Positions 1 to 7,328 of a stretch of DNA of 64,000 nt are shown here, piece by piece (the first letter of the stretch is position 1; every line of letters starts with the position of its first letter). A model generated the notes under the pieces. It saw nothing but the letters and a program-made list of their open reading frames with translations. It made no database searches and was not told where the DNA came from. The position numbers and the translations under genes are program-made. Source of the stretch: AC-38 sp033856025. GTDB lineage: Bacteria > Actinomycetota > Thermoleophilia > Solirubrobacterales > Solirubrobacteraceae. The stretch covers positions 186,001-250,000 of the forward strand of contig JAWVFQ010000004.1 in NCBI GenBank assembly GCA_033856025.1. The letters run 5' to 3'.

Positions 1-168
1 CGCGACGACGTCGAGCGGCCCGCGGAGCACCTTGGACCGCCCGACGACCATGAGCTGCAGCCGCGGAGCGGCCGTGCCCGCCGAGCGGGCCGCTGCGGCG
101 CCGCCCGCCGCCGGTGCGAGACCGGCGGCGGCGGTCACCGCGAGACCGGCCGCGAGGGCGAACCTCAA
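1..168 (-). CDS. Secreted DUF4430-like protein, partial (runs off left edge)
   Basis: Only the first 56 codons are present. Reading starts at a TTG (168-166) that overlaps the stop of the upstream gene as TTGA, so the two are probably translationally coupled and share the cobalamin-riboswitch transcript. The N-terminus (RFALAAGLAVTAAAG...) is a signal peptide with one early Arg and a hydrophobic core. It is followed by Ala-rich sequence and then LMVVGRSKVLRGPLDV. That stretch resembles the start of the DUF4430 domain in the upstream protein (NLRIEGKTSTIFEGPV), so this is probably a second secreted DUF4430 protein. The domain call rests on about 16 residues and is inference; the signal peptide and the overlap are seen directly. 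Confidence 0.6.
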   Translation of the reverse strand, partial: MRFALAAGLAVTAAAGLAPAAGGAAAARSAGTAAPRLQLMVVGRSKVLRGPLDVVA

Positions 169-1304
169 CTCGCGCCCCCCAGGACGGTGAAGCGCACGGG
201 GCGCTCGGACTCCCGGCCCCAGCGATCCATCACGCGGACCGTGAGGACGTAGCGCCCCGGCGCCAGGCGCGACGGCAGCAGGTACTCCCAGGCCGGTCCG
301 GTCGAGACCCGGTACAGGAAGTACCCGGCATCGCAGTGCCCGCGGCGGAAGCGCTCGCTCTTCGCGCTGTAGAAGAAGCAGTGCCCATCCGTCGAGCGCC
401 GCAGCCGGAAGCGCACCACGTGGACGCCCGCGGCGCCCGGGTCGACCGTCCCCTTCAGCAGCCGCGGAGCCCGCCGGCGAGCGAAGCGCTGGCCGTCCCG
501 GATCCCCGCGATCGCGACGACCGCCGGCCGGGTGTCGGTGACGGCCGGGGGCGGCGAGGTGGCCGTGCCGCCCGGGCCCGGGGTCCCGCAGGTGCCGTCG
601 TTGCCGCGGTGCACGCACACCGCGAGCGCGTTGGAGCGCAGCGCGTCGGCGCGGTCGGCCTTCAGGCGCTGGACGCCGGTGGCGGGGAACGTGACCGTCG
701 CCTTGCCGTCCGCCCCCGTGAGCGTCCCGCCCACCGAGGCGCCCGGCGCCGGCGACCCGCTCTGCCCGTCGACCACCGTCACGGTGACGGGCTGGTCCGC
801 CTCCGCGACGGCCGGGCCTGACAGCCGCAGCAGCGCCGTCTTGGAGAAGTAGTCGTAGCCGAACAGCACGTCGTCGCCGTTGGTCACCTGCTGCTGGCAG
901 CCGCCGACGTTCGAGGACTGCCAGTTGTAGGCGTAGCCCCAGAACTCGCTGCTCGTGCTCGCGTCCGGGCCGATCCGGTCGATCCCGAAGTCGCCGAACG
1001 AGAACCACGTGCCGTCCCAGGTGAAGCCGCCGGCGATGGCGCCGTCGTCCAGCGCCGACGTCATCGTCGGGCCGGGCGTCGGGTTGGCGCCGCCGTTCGT
1101 GCCGTCGCACGCGTGCGGGCCGCTGGCGTCCTTGGTGAGCGTCTTGGCGTCCGTGGTCACCGGGCCCTCGAAGATCGTCGAGGTCTTCCCCTCGATCCGG
1201 AGGTTGACGGTGACCGGCGCGGCCAGGGCCGCGGGCGCGGCCGCGCCGAGCGCGGCCAGAACGGTTGCGGCCGCGAGGACCGCGAATCTGCGAAGCACCT
1301 GCAT
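165..1304 (-). CDS. Secreted DUF4430 (transcobalamin-like) protein under a B12 riboswitch
   Basis: A 379-residue exported protein. The ATG at 1304 is preferred over the upstream GTG (1313) because AAAGGGGTGG sits just before it. Residues 1-28 are a signal peptide (QVLRRFAVLAAATVLAALG, then an Ala-rich cleavage region). Residues about 30-150 resemble DUF4430, the domain of transcobalamin/intrinsic-factor C-termini: NLRIEGKTSTIFEGP at the start, then FWGYAYNW and a TNGDDVLFGYDYFS end. Residues about 160-230 look like an Ig/carboxypeptidase-regulatory repeat, and the C-terminal ~110 residues form another beta domain. The gene lies 36 bases downstream of a cobalamin riboswitch on the same strand, which implies a part in capturing corrinoid outside the cell. 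Cobalamin binding itself is inferred; no transmembrane anchor or LPXTG is visible. Confidence 0.75.
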   Translation of the reverse strand: MQVLRRFAVLAAATVLAALGAAAPAALAAPVTVNLRIEGKTSTIFEGPVTTDAKTLTKDASGPHACDGTNGGANPTPGPTMTSALDDGAIAGGFTWDGTWFSFGDFGIDRIGPDASTSSEFWGYAYNWQSSNVGGCQQQVTNGDDVLFGYDYFSKTALLRLSGPAVAEADQPVTVTVVDGQSGSPAPGASVGGTLTGADGKATVTFPATGVQRLKADRADALRSNALAVCVHRGNDGTCGTPGPGGTATSPPPAVTDTRPAVVAIAGIRDGQRFARRRAPRLLKGTVDPGAAGVHVVRFRLRRSTDGHCFFYSAKSERFRRGHCDAGYFLYRVSTGPAWEYLLPSRLAPGRYVLTVRVMDRWGRESERPVRFTVLGGAS

Positions 1305-1339
1305 ATGAGCCACCCCTTTCCACGAGGGCTGTCGGGCTT

Positions 1340-1516
1340 GGACCGGTGGCAGGTCTCCTGGCTCCCGGGAGGCGACCCCTCCGCGCCTTCCCAGGCCGCC
1401 GGTGGCGGCTCAGTGGCTGCGCTCCCCTACGGGACGCGCGTGCGGTGGGCGTTCCCCGGTCACAGTGGCGGGTCCGCGCCGGAATCTCACCGGACTTCCC
1501 TTCGCCAACCGGTCTG
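1340..1516 (-). promoter_or_regulatory. Adenosylcobalamin (B12) riboswitch
   Basis: Read on the minus strand, this holds the hallmarks of the cobalamin riboswitch in order: GGGAAGTCCGGTGAGATTCC, then GGCGCGGACCCGCCACTGTG (with the B12-box GCCACTGT) around 1461-1482, a GC-rich variable region, and the 3' element GAGCCAGGAGACCTGCC at 1348-1364. The flanks GACCGGTTGGC and GCCACCGGTC can pair as P1. The DUF4430 gene starts 36 bases further on. With B12 bound, the family normally switches its target off. The divergent adenosyltransferase gene at 1544 lies on the other side and is not covered by this RNA. Confidence 0.93.
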
Positions 1517-1543
1517 AACGGAGGCATCGTATCCTGGACCGCA

Positions 1544-2107
1544 ATGACGGTGAACCTGACGCGGATCTACACCAAGCTCGGCGACGGCGGCGAGACGCAC
1601 CTGGGTGACATGAGCCGCGTCCCCAAGACCCATCCGCGCATCGAGGCCTACGGCACGGTGGACGAGCTCAACGCGCTGCTCGGCGTCGCGCTGACGGTCG
1701 AGGGCCTGCCGGAGCGCTTCGCGGACTGGCTGCGCACCGTCCAGAACGACCTGTTCGACGTGGGCGCCGACCTCTCGGTCCCGGAAGGCGGCGAGGGCGG
1801 GCGCGAGCGCCTGCGCGTGCGCCCCGAGCAGACGGAGTGGCTGGAGCGCGCGTGCGACGAGGTCAACGCCGAGCTGGAGCCGCTGCGCTCGTTCCTGCTC
1901 CCCGGCGGGACGCCGGCCGCCGCCCACCTGCACGTCTGCCGCACGGTGGCCCGCCGCGCCGAGCGCCGGGCGCTGGACGTGCCGGACGCCAACCCCGAGG
2001 TCGTGCGCTACCTCAACCGGCTCAGCGACCTCCTCTTCATCCTCGCCCGCGGCGCCAACGCCGGCGGCGACGAGCCGCTGTGGCGGCCCGGCGCCAGCCA
2101 GGGCTAG
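1544..2107 (+). CDS. Cob(I)alamin adenosyltransferase, PduO type
   Basis: Transfers the 5'-deoxyadenosyl group of ATP to cob(I)alamin, giving the coenzyme form sensed by the riboswitch next door. The 187-residue product starts MTVNLTRIYTKLGDGGETHL, the PduO/MMAB-family ATP-binding N-terminus. It then has RIEAYGTVDELNALLG and the C-terminal RRAERRAL and NRLSDLLFILAR helices that carry the conserved Arg/Asn/Asp contacts. Length is normal for the family. The ATG at 1544 follows the riboswitch region directly; longer upstream in-frame sequence would run through the riboswitch and is rejected. The 3' end overlaps the convergent PAP2 gene by 4 bases. Confidence 0.95.
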   Translation: MTVNLTRIYTKLGDGGETHLGDMSRVPKTHPRIEAYGTVDELNALLGVALTVEGLPERFADWLRTVQNDLFDVGADLSVPEGGEGGRERLRVRPEQTEWLERACDEVNAELEPLRSFLLPGGTPAAAHLHVCRTVARRAERRALDVPDANPEVVRYLNRLSDLLFILARGANAGGDEPLWRPGASQG

Positions 2108-2952
2108 CGGCGCGTCAGCGAGGCCGCGAACGCCCCGGCCACGGCGACGGCCGTGACGGCGAGCGCGCCGGCCACGAACACGAACGCCGTGTGCCCGGCG
2201 GCGTAGCCCGCGACGTCGTGGGGACGAGCCAGGACGACCGCCGCGGCCGGGATCGCCGCCAGCACCGTCGCGGCGACGGTGGGGCCGGCGAGGGCGCCCC
2301 AGCGGGCGGCGGCCTCGCGCCCGGTGCGCTCGGGCCAGCGCGCGGCCGCGCCGCGCAGGGCGGCGACGGCGAGCAGGGTGAACAGCGCGGCGACCAGATA
2401 GCCGGCCAGGACGTCGCTGGGGAAGTGCCAGCCCAGGATGAGCAGGCCGAAGGACACGCCGATGGCGAACGCCGCTCCGGCCACCGCGGCGGTGGGGCGC
2501 AGCCGGGCCGGGGCGACGAGCACCGCACACAGCGCCAGGCTCATCGCCGCGGTGGCGTGGCCGCTGGGCCACGAGGCCGCGGCGACGTGGGTGTGCTCGA
2601 TGCAGGCGCACACGCGCGGATCGGCCAGCAGCGGCTTGAGGATCTGCGTCGTGGCGTTGGCCGACACCAGGACCGCCGGCACCGCGAGCGCCACCCGGGG
2701 ACGCCCGCGCGCCAGCGCCACCAGGACCAGCGCGCCGCCGATGAGCGCCAGCTCCAGCGGATCCGCCAGATGGGCGACCCGGCCGGCGATCGGCTCGACG
2801 GCGGGGCGCGCGAGCCCGACGAAGCCCCGGAGGCCGGCGGTGTCCAGCCAGCGCGCGGTCGCCGAGTCGAAGGCGGCGCCCCACACCGCGAGCAGCGCGA
2901 GGACGCTGCCGGCGGCGGCCAGCAGGGCGGGGGTCATGCGTCGAGCGGGCAT
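2104..2952 (-). CDS. PAP2-family membrane phosphatase
   Basis: A 282-residue integral membrane protein with about six hydrophobic segments. The three PAP2 motifs are readable: KPLLADPR (degenerate KX6RP) near residue 115, PSGHA (residues ~138-142) with the proton-donor His, and GWHFPSDVLAGY (~185-195) with the catalytic His and Asp. Family members dephosphorylate lipid phosphates such as phosphatidate or undecaprenyl pyrophosphate; the substrate here cannot be assigned. A hydrophobic C-terminal extension of about 80 residues after the last motif adds more membrane segments than the minimal enzyme has. The stop overlaps the convergent adenosyltransferase gene. Confidence 0.88.
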   Translation of the reverse strand: MPARRMTPALLAAAGSVLALLAVWGAAFDSATARWLDTAGLRGFVGLARPAVEPIAGRVAHLADPLELALIGGALVLVALARGRPRVALAVPAVLVSANATTQILKPLLADPRVCACIEHTHVAAASWPSGHATAAMSLALCAVLVAPARLRPTAAVAGAAFAIGVSFGLLILGWHFPSDVLAGYLVAALFTLLAVAALRGAAARWPERTGREAAARWGALAGPTVAATVLAAIPAAAVVLARPHDVAGYAAGHTAFVFVAGALAVTAVAVAGAFAASLTRR

Positions 2953-2995
2953 CTCACCGAGGGTAACGGGGGGCTCCTCAGGCCCCGGTAAACCG

Positions 2996-3238
2996 TCAGC
3001 GCTGCACGAACCACCCGCCGCCGGCCAGGTCGTGGAACACCACCACGTCGCGCCCGCAGGTGGTCACCACCTCCCAGTAGCGGCGGCGGACGGGGCGCTC
3101 GGTCCACCAGCGGTCCTCGACCAGCCAGGACTCGCGGACCGCATCGACGTAGCGCCGGTCCACGACGACGGGCCGGCCGTCGGGCGCCGGGCGCACGGCG
3201 GCCGCCCGCGGGACCCCGAGCCGCCGCGGGCCGGTCAC
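2996..3238 (-). CDS. DUF6504 protein, ImuB partner
   Basis: An 80-residue basic and aromatic-rich protein with the core VRESWLVEDRWWTERPVRRR and a C-terminal VVFHDLAGGGWFVQR. This matches the small DUF6504 proteins encoded directly after imuB/dinB-like genes in actinobacteria. It begins at GTG 3238, 22 bases after the imuB stop, so it is almost certainly co-transcribed and SOS-induced. Function is unknown. The Trp/Arg-rich surface and constant linkage suggest an accessory role in the mutagenic polymerase complex (inference). A longer in-frame start inside imuB (3403) is less likely because that stretch is Arg/Ser-rich shadow sequence. Confidence 0.8.
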   Translation of the reverse strand: MTGPRRLGVPRAAAVRPAPDGRPVVVDRRYVDAVRESWLVEDRWWTERPVRRRYWEVVTTCGRDVVVFHDLAGGGWFVQR

Positions 3239-3260
3239 CGCCCGCTCCGAGACCGCCCGA

Positions 3261-4484
3261 TCACGAGCGGCTCTCTCCGTCCTCGCGGCCCTCGAACGGG
3301 GCGAGGATCGAGCGGCGCTCGGGGACGCGCGAGCCGGGGTCGACGTCGACCACGCGCAGCGCGGCGTCGGGGCCGGCCAGCGCGCGCGTCTGGCGCACCG
3401 CATCGCGCAGGCGCGCCTCGCGGACGGCCGCCGCCTCGTCGAGCAGCGGACGCTGGTCGGTCACCGGCGGGCCGAAGCACTCGACGGACAGGCGCAGCGC
3501 CTCGGCGGGGGCGGGCAGCAGCGCCAGCCGCGCCGCCAGGGTCAGGCGCATCCGCCGCGGGTCCGCCAGCGCCTGGCGGAACGTCACGCGCTCCCGCCAT
3601 GTCCCCCCCTCCACCAGGACCGCGCTCAGGACGACGGCGCGCAGCGTGCGCCCGCGGCGCTCGCGGCGCGCCAGCAGCCGGTCGACGAGCAGTCCCAGCG
3701 CGTGCTCGAGCTGCGGGCCCGACACCGCCTCGGGCAGCTCCAGCGACTCGCGCAGGACCTCGAACGGACGGCGGGGGCGCAGCGGCTCGTCGCGCCCGTG
3801 CGCCAGGTCGTGGGCGTGAAGGCCGGGACGGCCGAAGCGGTCGGCCACCGCGTCGCGCGGCAGGGCGGCCAGCGCGCCGAGCGTGGCGATCCCCAGCCGC
3901 TCCAGAGGCTCCACCAGCCCGGCCACCGAGGCCCGCAGGGCGAGCAGGCCGACCTCCAGCGGCGCCAGGTGGGCGCGCGCCTGCTCGGCGCCGCCGTCCA
4001 CCACCACGGGACGCACCACGCGCGCGCGGGTGGCGGCGGCCAGCGCGCAGAAGGCGCCCGGCGCCGCGCCCAGCCGGGCCGGGCGGCGCAGCGCCCGCGC
4101 GGCCGCCCCGAGCACTCCGCGCACCCCGCCCCCATGCAGCCCGCGCAGCCCGCCCGCGTCGAAGCACGCCTCGCCGGGACGGCCGGGCGCGACGGCCGCG
4201 CCGATCCCCTCCAACCGGGCCAGCACCTCCTCCCACGCCTCGGCCACCCCCGCCGGATCGGGCGGGACCAGGACCAGCCTCGGGCAGCGGGCCAGCGCCT
4301 CGCCCATCGGCATCCCCCGGCGCACGCCGTGCGCCTCGGCCGCCGCCGAGACCTCCCCGATTCCCTGCGTGGTGCCGGGCATGGGCGCCAGCGCGGAGGG
4401 CCCGCGCAGCAGCGCCGCGCTGCCGCCCGCCGCCACCGAGAGCTCGAAGCGGGGGAGCAGGACGGCGACGACGGACACGAACAC
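3261..4484 (-). CDS. imuB: ImuB-like Y-family DNA polymerase homologue (SOS mutagenesis)
   Basis: About 407 residues with Y-family polymerase architecture: N-terminal palm (VAVLLPRFELSVAAGG), a fingers region, the helix-hairpin-helix part (ERLGIATLGALAALPRDAV) and a little-finger C-terminus. The catalytic acidic residues are absent: where an active enzyme has D-x-D-x-FF there is LPRFELS, and the SxDE site is replaced by EACFDAGG. That is the signature of ImuB, which recruits the DnaE2 polymerase through the beta clamp. An SOS box lies at 4478-4491, overlapping the in-frame GTG starts at 4484 and 4478; a third GTG at 4514 is upstream of it. No convincing ribosome-binding site precedes any of them, so the exact start is open. 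DUF6504 follows. imuA and dnaE2 are not in the window. Confidence 0.87.
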   Translation of the reverse strand: MFVSVVAVLLPRFELSVAAGGSAALLRGPSALAPMPGTTQGIGEVSAAAEAHGVRRGMPMGEALARCPRLVLVPPDPAGVAEAWEEVLARLEGIGAAVAPGRPGEACFDAGGLRGLHGGGVRGVLGAAARALRRPARLGAAPGAFCALAAATRARVVRPVVVDGGAEQARAHLAPLEVGLLALRASVAGLVEPLERLGIATLGALAALPRDAVADRFGRPGLHAHDLAHGRDEPLRPRRPFEVLRESLELPEAVSGPQLEHALGLLVDRLLARRERRGRTLRAVVLSAVLVEGGTWRERVTFRQALADPRRMRLTLAARLALLPAPAEALRLSVECFGPPVTDQRPLLDEAAAVREARLRDAVRQTRALAGPDAALRVVDVDPGSRVPERRSILAPFEGREDGESRS

Positions 4485-4491
4485 ATGTTCG
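4478..4491. promoter_or_regulatory. LexA (SOS) box at imuB
   Basis: CGAACACATGTTCG on the plus strand (CGAACATGTGTTCG on the coding strand) fits the actinobacterial SOS consensus CGAAC-N4-GTTCG. It is the exact reverse complement of the box in front of lexA at 13047-13060. It overlaps the likely start codon of imuB, so LexA binding would block transcription start or early elongation. Confidence 0.9.
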
Positions 4492-4526
4492 CATAGACCG
4501 GGCGAGCCGGCCACCCCGGCGGGGGA

Positions 4527-5549
4527 CTAGCCGGGGAACCGCGCGGTGAGCGTGAAGCGCCCGGAACCGGAGCGCCGCAGGACGCGTACGCGGACGCCCA
4601 CCGAGGGGCTGCTGTCGCGGCACAGCGTCAGGCGCAGGCGGTCGCGGCTGCCCGGCGCGCGGGTGCGATCGATCAGCCGCGTCCCCTCGTAGACGCCGAC
4701 GTCGTAGTTCGCCCCCCGCGGCCCGGCCAGGCGGACGTCCACCGACCCGTCCAGCGTGGTCGTGAACGACGTGGCGCTGGCCGTGTGCGCACCGCTCAAC
4801 GTCCCGCGCAGGGTGCGCAGCGCCGGCTTGCTCCACGGGCTGAGCACGTCGCGGCGGATGGCCGCGAACGCTCCCGCGTCGGGGCGCAGGCCGTCGTTGA
4901 ACTGCCACGGGACGTCGGGGTAGTGCAGGTGCGCGTAGGCGTCGGCGAACCCCTCCCCCGGGTCGTCGAGGTAGTGCTCGCCCTGGTTGCCCGGGTAGTA
5001 GCGCCCGGCGTCCACGCCCGCGCACACGAACTTGTACGAGGACCAGTACTTGGCGCCCCAGTCCAGCGCCGGCCACGGGGTGTTGGCGCGGTAGTTGGCG
5101 ATGTGGTGGCCGTACTCGTGGGTCACCGCGTAGTCGCGGGTGAACCCGACGCGGCTGCCCGCCGACGGGTCGCGGTCGGGGATGTACATCCGCCGCTCGC
5201 CCGCGGCGTAGCAGGCCAGCACGCGCTCGTCGCCCCCGCACGCCGCCTGGATCTCCGCCGGCGTGCCGATCAGGACGCGCAGGCGGCCCAGCTCCAGCCC
5301 GTGCAGCCGGGTACCCAGGAAGTTCACGATCTGCTGGGCCACCGCCGGCCCGTTGGACACGGCGAAGGACACGCGCACGTAGACGACCTGGCCGTCCTGG
5401 GTGCGGTAGCCGGTCTCGGGCCCGGCGCTCTGGAGCTTGTGCGGCGCCGACCCGGCGAAGACGCGGTCGCGAAACGCCGGCTGCGTCGCGGCGCCCGCCG
5501 GGACGGCGGCCGCGAGCGCCGCCGCGGCGGCGAGGAGGAGTGGGCGCAT
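4527..5549 (-). CDS. Secreted zinc metalloprotease-like protein (HEYGHH)
   Basis: A 340-residue exported protein with signal peptide MRPLLLAAAAALAAAVPAGA. The zinc-binding motif HEYGHH (HExxH) is near residue 190, and EGFADAYAHL about 60 residues later could supply the third ligand (the EGFADA Glu), as in gluzincin-type enzymes. Five Cys residues in the middle suggest disulfides. The C-terminal ~100 residues, starting LSGAHTASATSFTTTLDGSVD, look like a prepeptidase or lectin-type beta domain. ATG 5549 overlaps the stop of the upstream LLM gene as ATGA, suggesting coupled translation. Substrate unknown. Further downstream is imuB, which has its own SOS control. Confidence 0.78.
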   Translation of the reverse strand: MRPLLLAAAAALAAAVPAGAATQPAFRDRVFAGSAPHKLQSAGPETGYRTQDGQVVYVRVSFAVSNGPAVAQQIVNFLGTRLHGLELGRLRVLIGTPAEIQAACGGDERVLACYAAGERRMYIPDRDPSAGSRVGFTRDYAVTHEYGHHIANYRANTPWPALDWGAKYWSSYKFVCAGVDAGRYYPGNQGEHYLDDPGEGFADAYAHLHYPDVPWQFNDGLRPDAGAFAAIRRDVLSPWSKPALRTLRGTLSGAHTASATSFTTTLDGSVDVRLAGPRGANYDVGVYEGTRLIDRTRAPGSRDRLRLTLCRDSSPSVGVRVRVLRRSGSGRFTLTARFPG

Positions 5550-7294
5550 CAGTAGCCCGGCTCTCCGAACATCTCGCCCAGGCGCGACGCCGCCATCACG
5601 TCGCCCTGGAGGCGAAGCCGGCCGTCCATCAGCGCGCGGCCGGGGTCCAGCTCGCGGCCGATCAGCCGCGCGAAGTCCGCCATGTCCATCCCGATCGTCA
5701 CCCGCGGGTCGACCGCACGGCCGGGCCGCGCGGTGGCGCGGCCGTCGCCGATCGACACGATCCAGCTGCGCAGCGCGCCGGCCGCGGGCCGCAGCTCGTA
5801 CTGGATGTCGCCCTCGAAGTCGCCGGCGCGGTCGGGGCGAAAGCGCCGCGTCATCCCGGCGAAGACGAGCCGCAGGCCGGCCTCGGAGCCGATGGTGCGC
5901 TCCAGCGTGCGGTCGTCCGAGCGGCGGATGAACGCCCCGAAGGCCGCCTCGCCGCGCCTCGCCAGGCCGGCCACGAGGTGGCCGAGGGCGGGCGCGCCCG
6001 GCGCTCCGTTGCCCTCGGAACCGCCCGCATTCCCGGCCGCGGGCGGGCCCGAGGCCAGCGGCGCGATCACGTAGGACGGGTCGGCCTTGCGCGGTCCCGG
6101 CCGCCGGGCCAGCGCGGCGCGCGTCGCGGCCTCCAGGCGCTCGCGCTTGGCCGTTTCGCGCTCGTCCGCGCGCTGTGCGAATTCGGGCATCACCTCCTGC
6201 CCGAACACCTCGAGGGACTCGCAGATGTGGTCGTGGCGGTTGTTCCCGGCCTGGGAGACGAAGATGACCTGGTCCACCCCGGCCGCCTCGTAGCGCCGGC
6301 ACAGGTCGCGAACCTGCTCGGGCGTGCCGATCGCGCCGCGCAGGGAGCCCAGGCCCTCCTGCATGATCTTCACGCCCAGCGGCGCTTGTTCGGGCGTCAC
6401 GATCTCCCGCGCGAACCCGCGCTCGGAGCGGTTGCGCTGGAACTCCTCCCAGATGCTCGTGCGGCCGGGATGGTGGTCGCCGAACACGTAGTAGTGGGCC
6501 AGCGAGTAGCCGAAGAAGTGCGCCCCGTCGATCCCCCGCTCGATGGCCGTGGCCTCGTCGGGATGGCACATCATCGGCACGACCACGGCGAAGTTGGGGT
6601 TGACCGCGAAGCCGGCGGGCACGCAGCGCTCGGACTGCAGGATCGCGTAGTACTCGTCCACCCATTCCTTCGCCGCCTCGGGCTCGACGAAGGAGAACGA
6701 CAGCGCGCCGATCCCCTTCTCCGCGGCCAGCTTGATCGTGTCGCGCCGCGAGCACGCCAGCCACAGCGGCGGGTGTGGCTTCTGCACCGGCTTGGGCACG
6801 ACGTTGCGCGGCGGCATCTTCACGAAGCGCCCGTCCCAGCCGGCGAACGGCTCCTCCACGAACATGCGCGTGGTCACGTCCAGGGCCTCCTCCCACTGCG
6901 CGCGCTTGGAGTCGCGCTCCACGCCGAATCCCTCCAGCTCGGCTCCCGACGACGTCTCGCCCGAGCCGAAGTCGCAGCGCCCGCCGGACACCAGGTCGAG
7001 CATCGCCACCTTCTCGGCCACGCGCGCGGGGTGCTGGTAGCCGGGCGGCATGGCCACGATCCCGAATCCCAGACGGATGTTCTTCGTCCGCTGGGACGCC
7101 GCCGCCAGGAAGACCTCCGAGGCCGAGGAGTGCGAGTACTCCTCGAGGAAGTGGTGCTCGACCTCCCAGACGTGGTCGAAGCCCAGCCGGTCGGCCAGCT
7201 CGACCTGGTCCAGCGCGTCGGCGATCAGCTGCTGCTCGGCGCCTTCGTCCCAGGGTCGGGGGAGCTGGTGCTCGTAGAAGATCCCGAACCGCAC
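5549..7294 (-). CDS. LLM-class (luciferase-like, F420/FMN) oxidoreductase fused to an SCP2-like domain
   Basis: A 581-residue protein. Residues 1-~390 form a bacterial-luciferase-like TIM barrel beginning VRFGIFYEHQLPRPW, with VWEVEHHFLEEYSHSSA, the cofactor loop RLGFGIVAMPPGYQHP and the substrate-side GIGALSFSFVEP. Residues ~450-581 look like an SCP2 sterol-carrier fold (YELRPAAGALRSWIVSIGDG, then VTIGMDMADFARLI). That would give an oxidoreductase with its own lipid-binding module, so a hydrophobic substrate is a fair inference. The GTG at 7294 is chosen because the family starts M-RFG-(I/V)-FYE; only 34 bases separate it from the divergent penicillin acylase. Long for an LLM enzyme because of the fusion. 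Confidence 0.82.
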   Translation of the reverse strand: MRFGIFYEHQLPRPWDEGAEQQLIADALDQVELADRLGFDHVWEVEHHFLEEYSHSSASEVFLAAASQRTKNIRLGFGIVAMPPGYQHPARVAEKVAMLDLVSGGRCDFGSGETSSGAELEGFGVERDSKRAQWEEALDVTTRMFVEEPFAGWDGRFVKMPPRNVVPKPVQKPHPPLWLACSRRDTIKLAAEKGIGALSFSFVEPEAAKEWVDEYYAILQSERCVPAGFAVNPNFAVVVPMMCHPDEATAIERGIDGAHFFGYSLAHYYVFGDHHPGRTSIWEEFQRNRSERGFAREIVTPEQAPLGVKIMQEGLGSLRGAIGTPEQVRDLCRRYEAAGVDQVIFVSQAGNNRHDHICESLEVFGQEVMPEFAQRADERETAKRERLEAATRAALARRPGPRKADPSYVIAPLASGPPAAGNAGGSEGNGAPGAPALGHLVAGLARRGEAAFGAFIRRSDDRTLERTIGSEAGLRLVFAGMTRRFRPDRAGDFEGDIQYELRPAAGALRSWIVSIGDGRATARPGRAVDPRVTIGMDMADFARLIGRELDPGRALMDGRLRLQGDVMAASRLGEMFGEPGY

Positions 7295-7328
7295 CGCCGC
7301 AATGGTAATCGGGGCTAATGTCCCCGGC

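Noticed and set aside
1265..1543. N-terminal extension of the cobalamin adenosyltransferase
   Set aside because: The extension is antisense to the cobalamin riboswitch and the start of the DUF4430 gene; homologues begin at MTVNLTRIYTK-like sequence.
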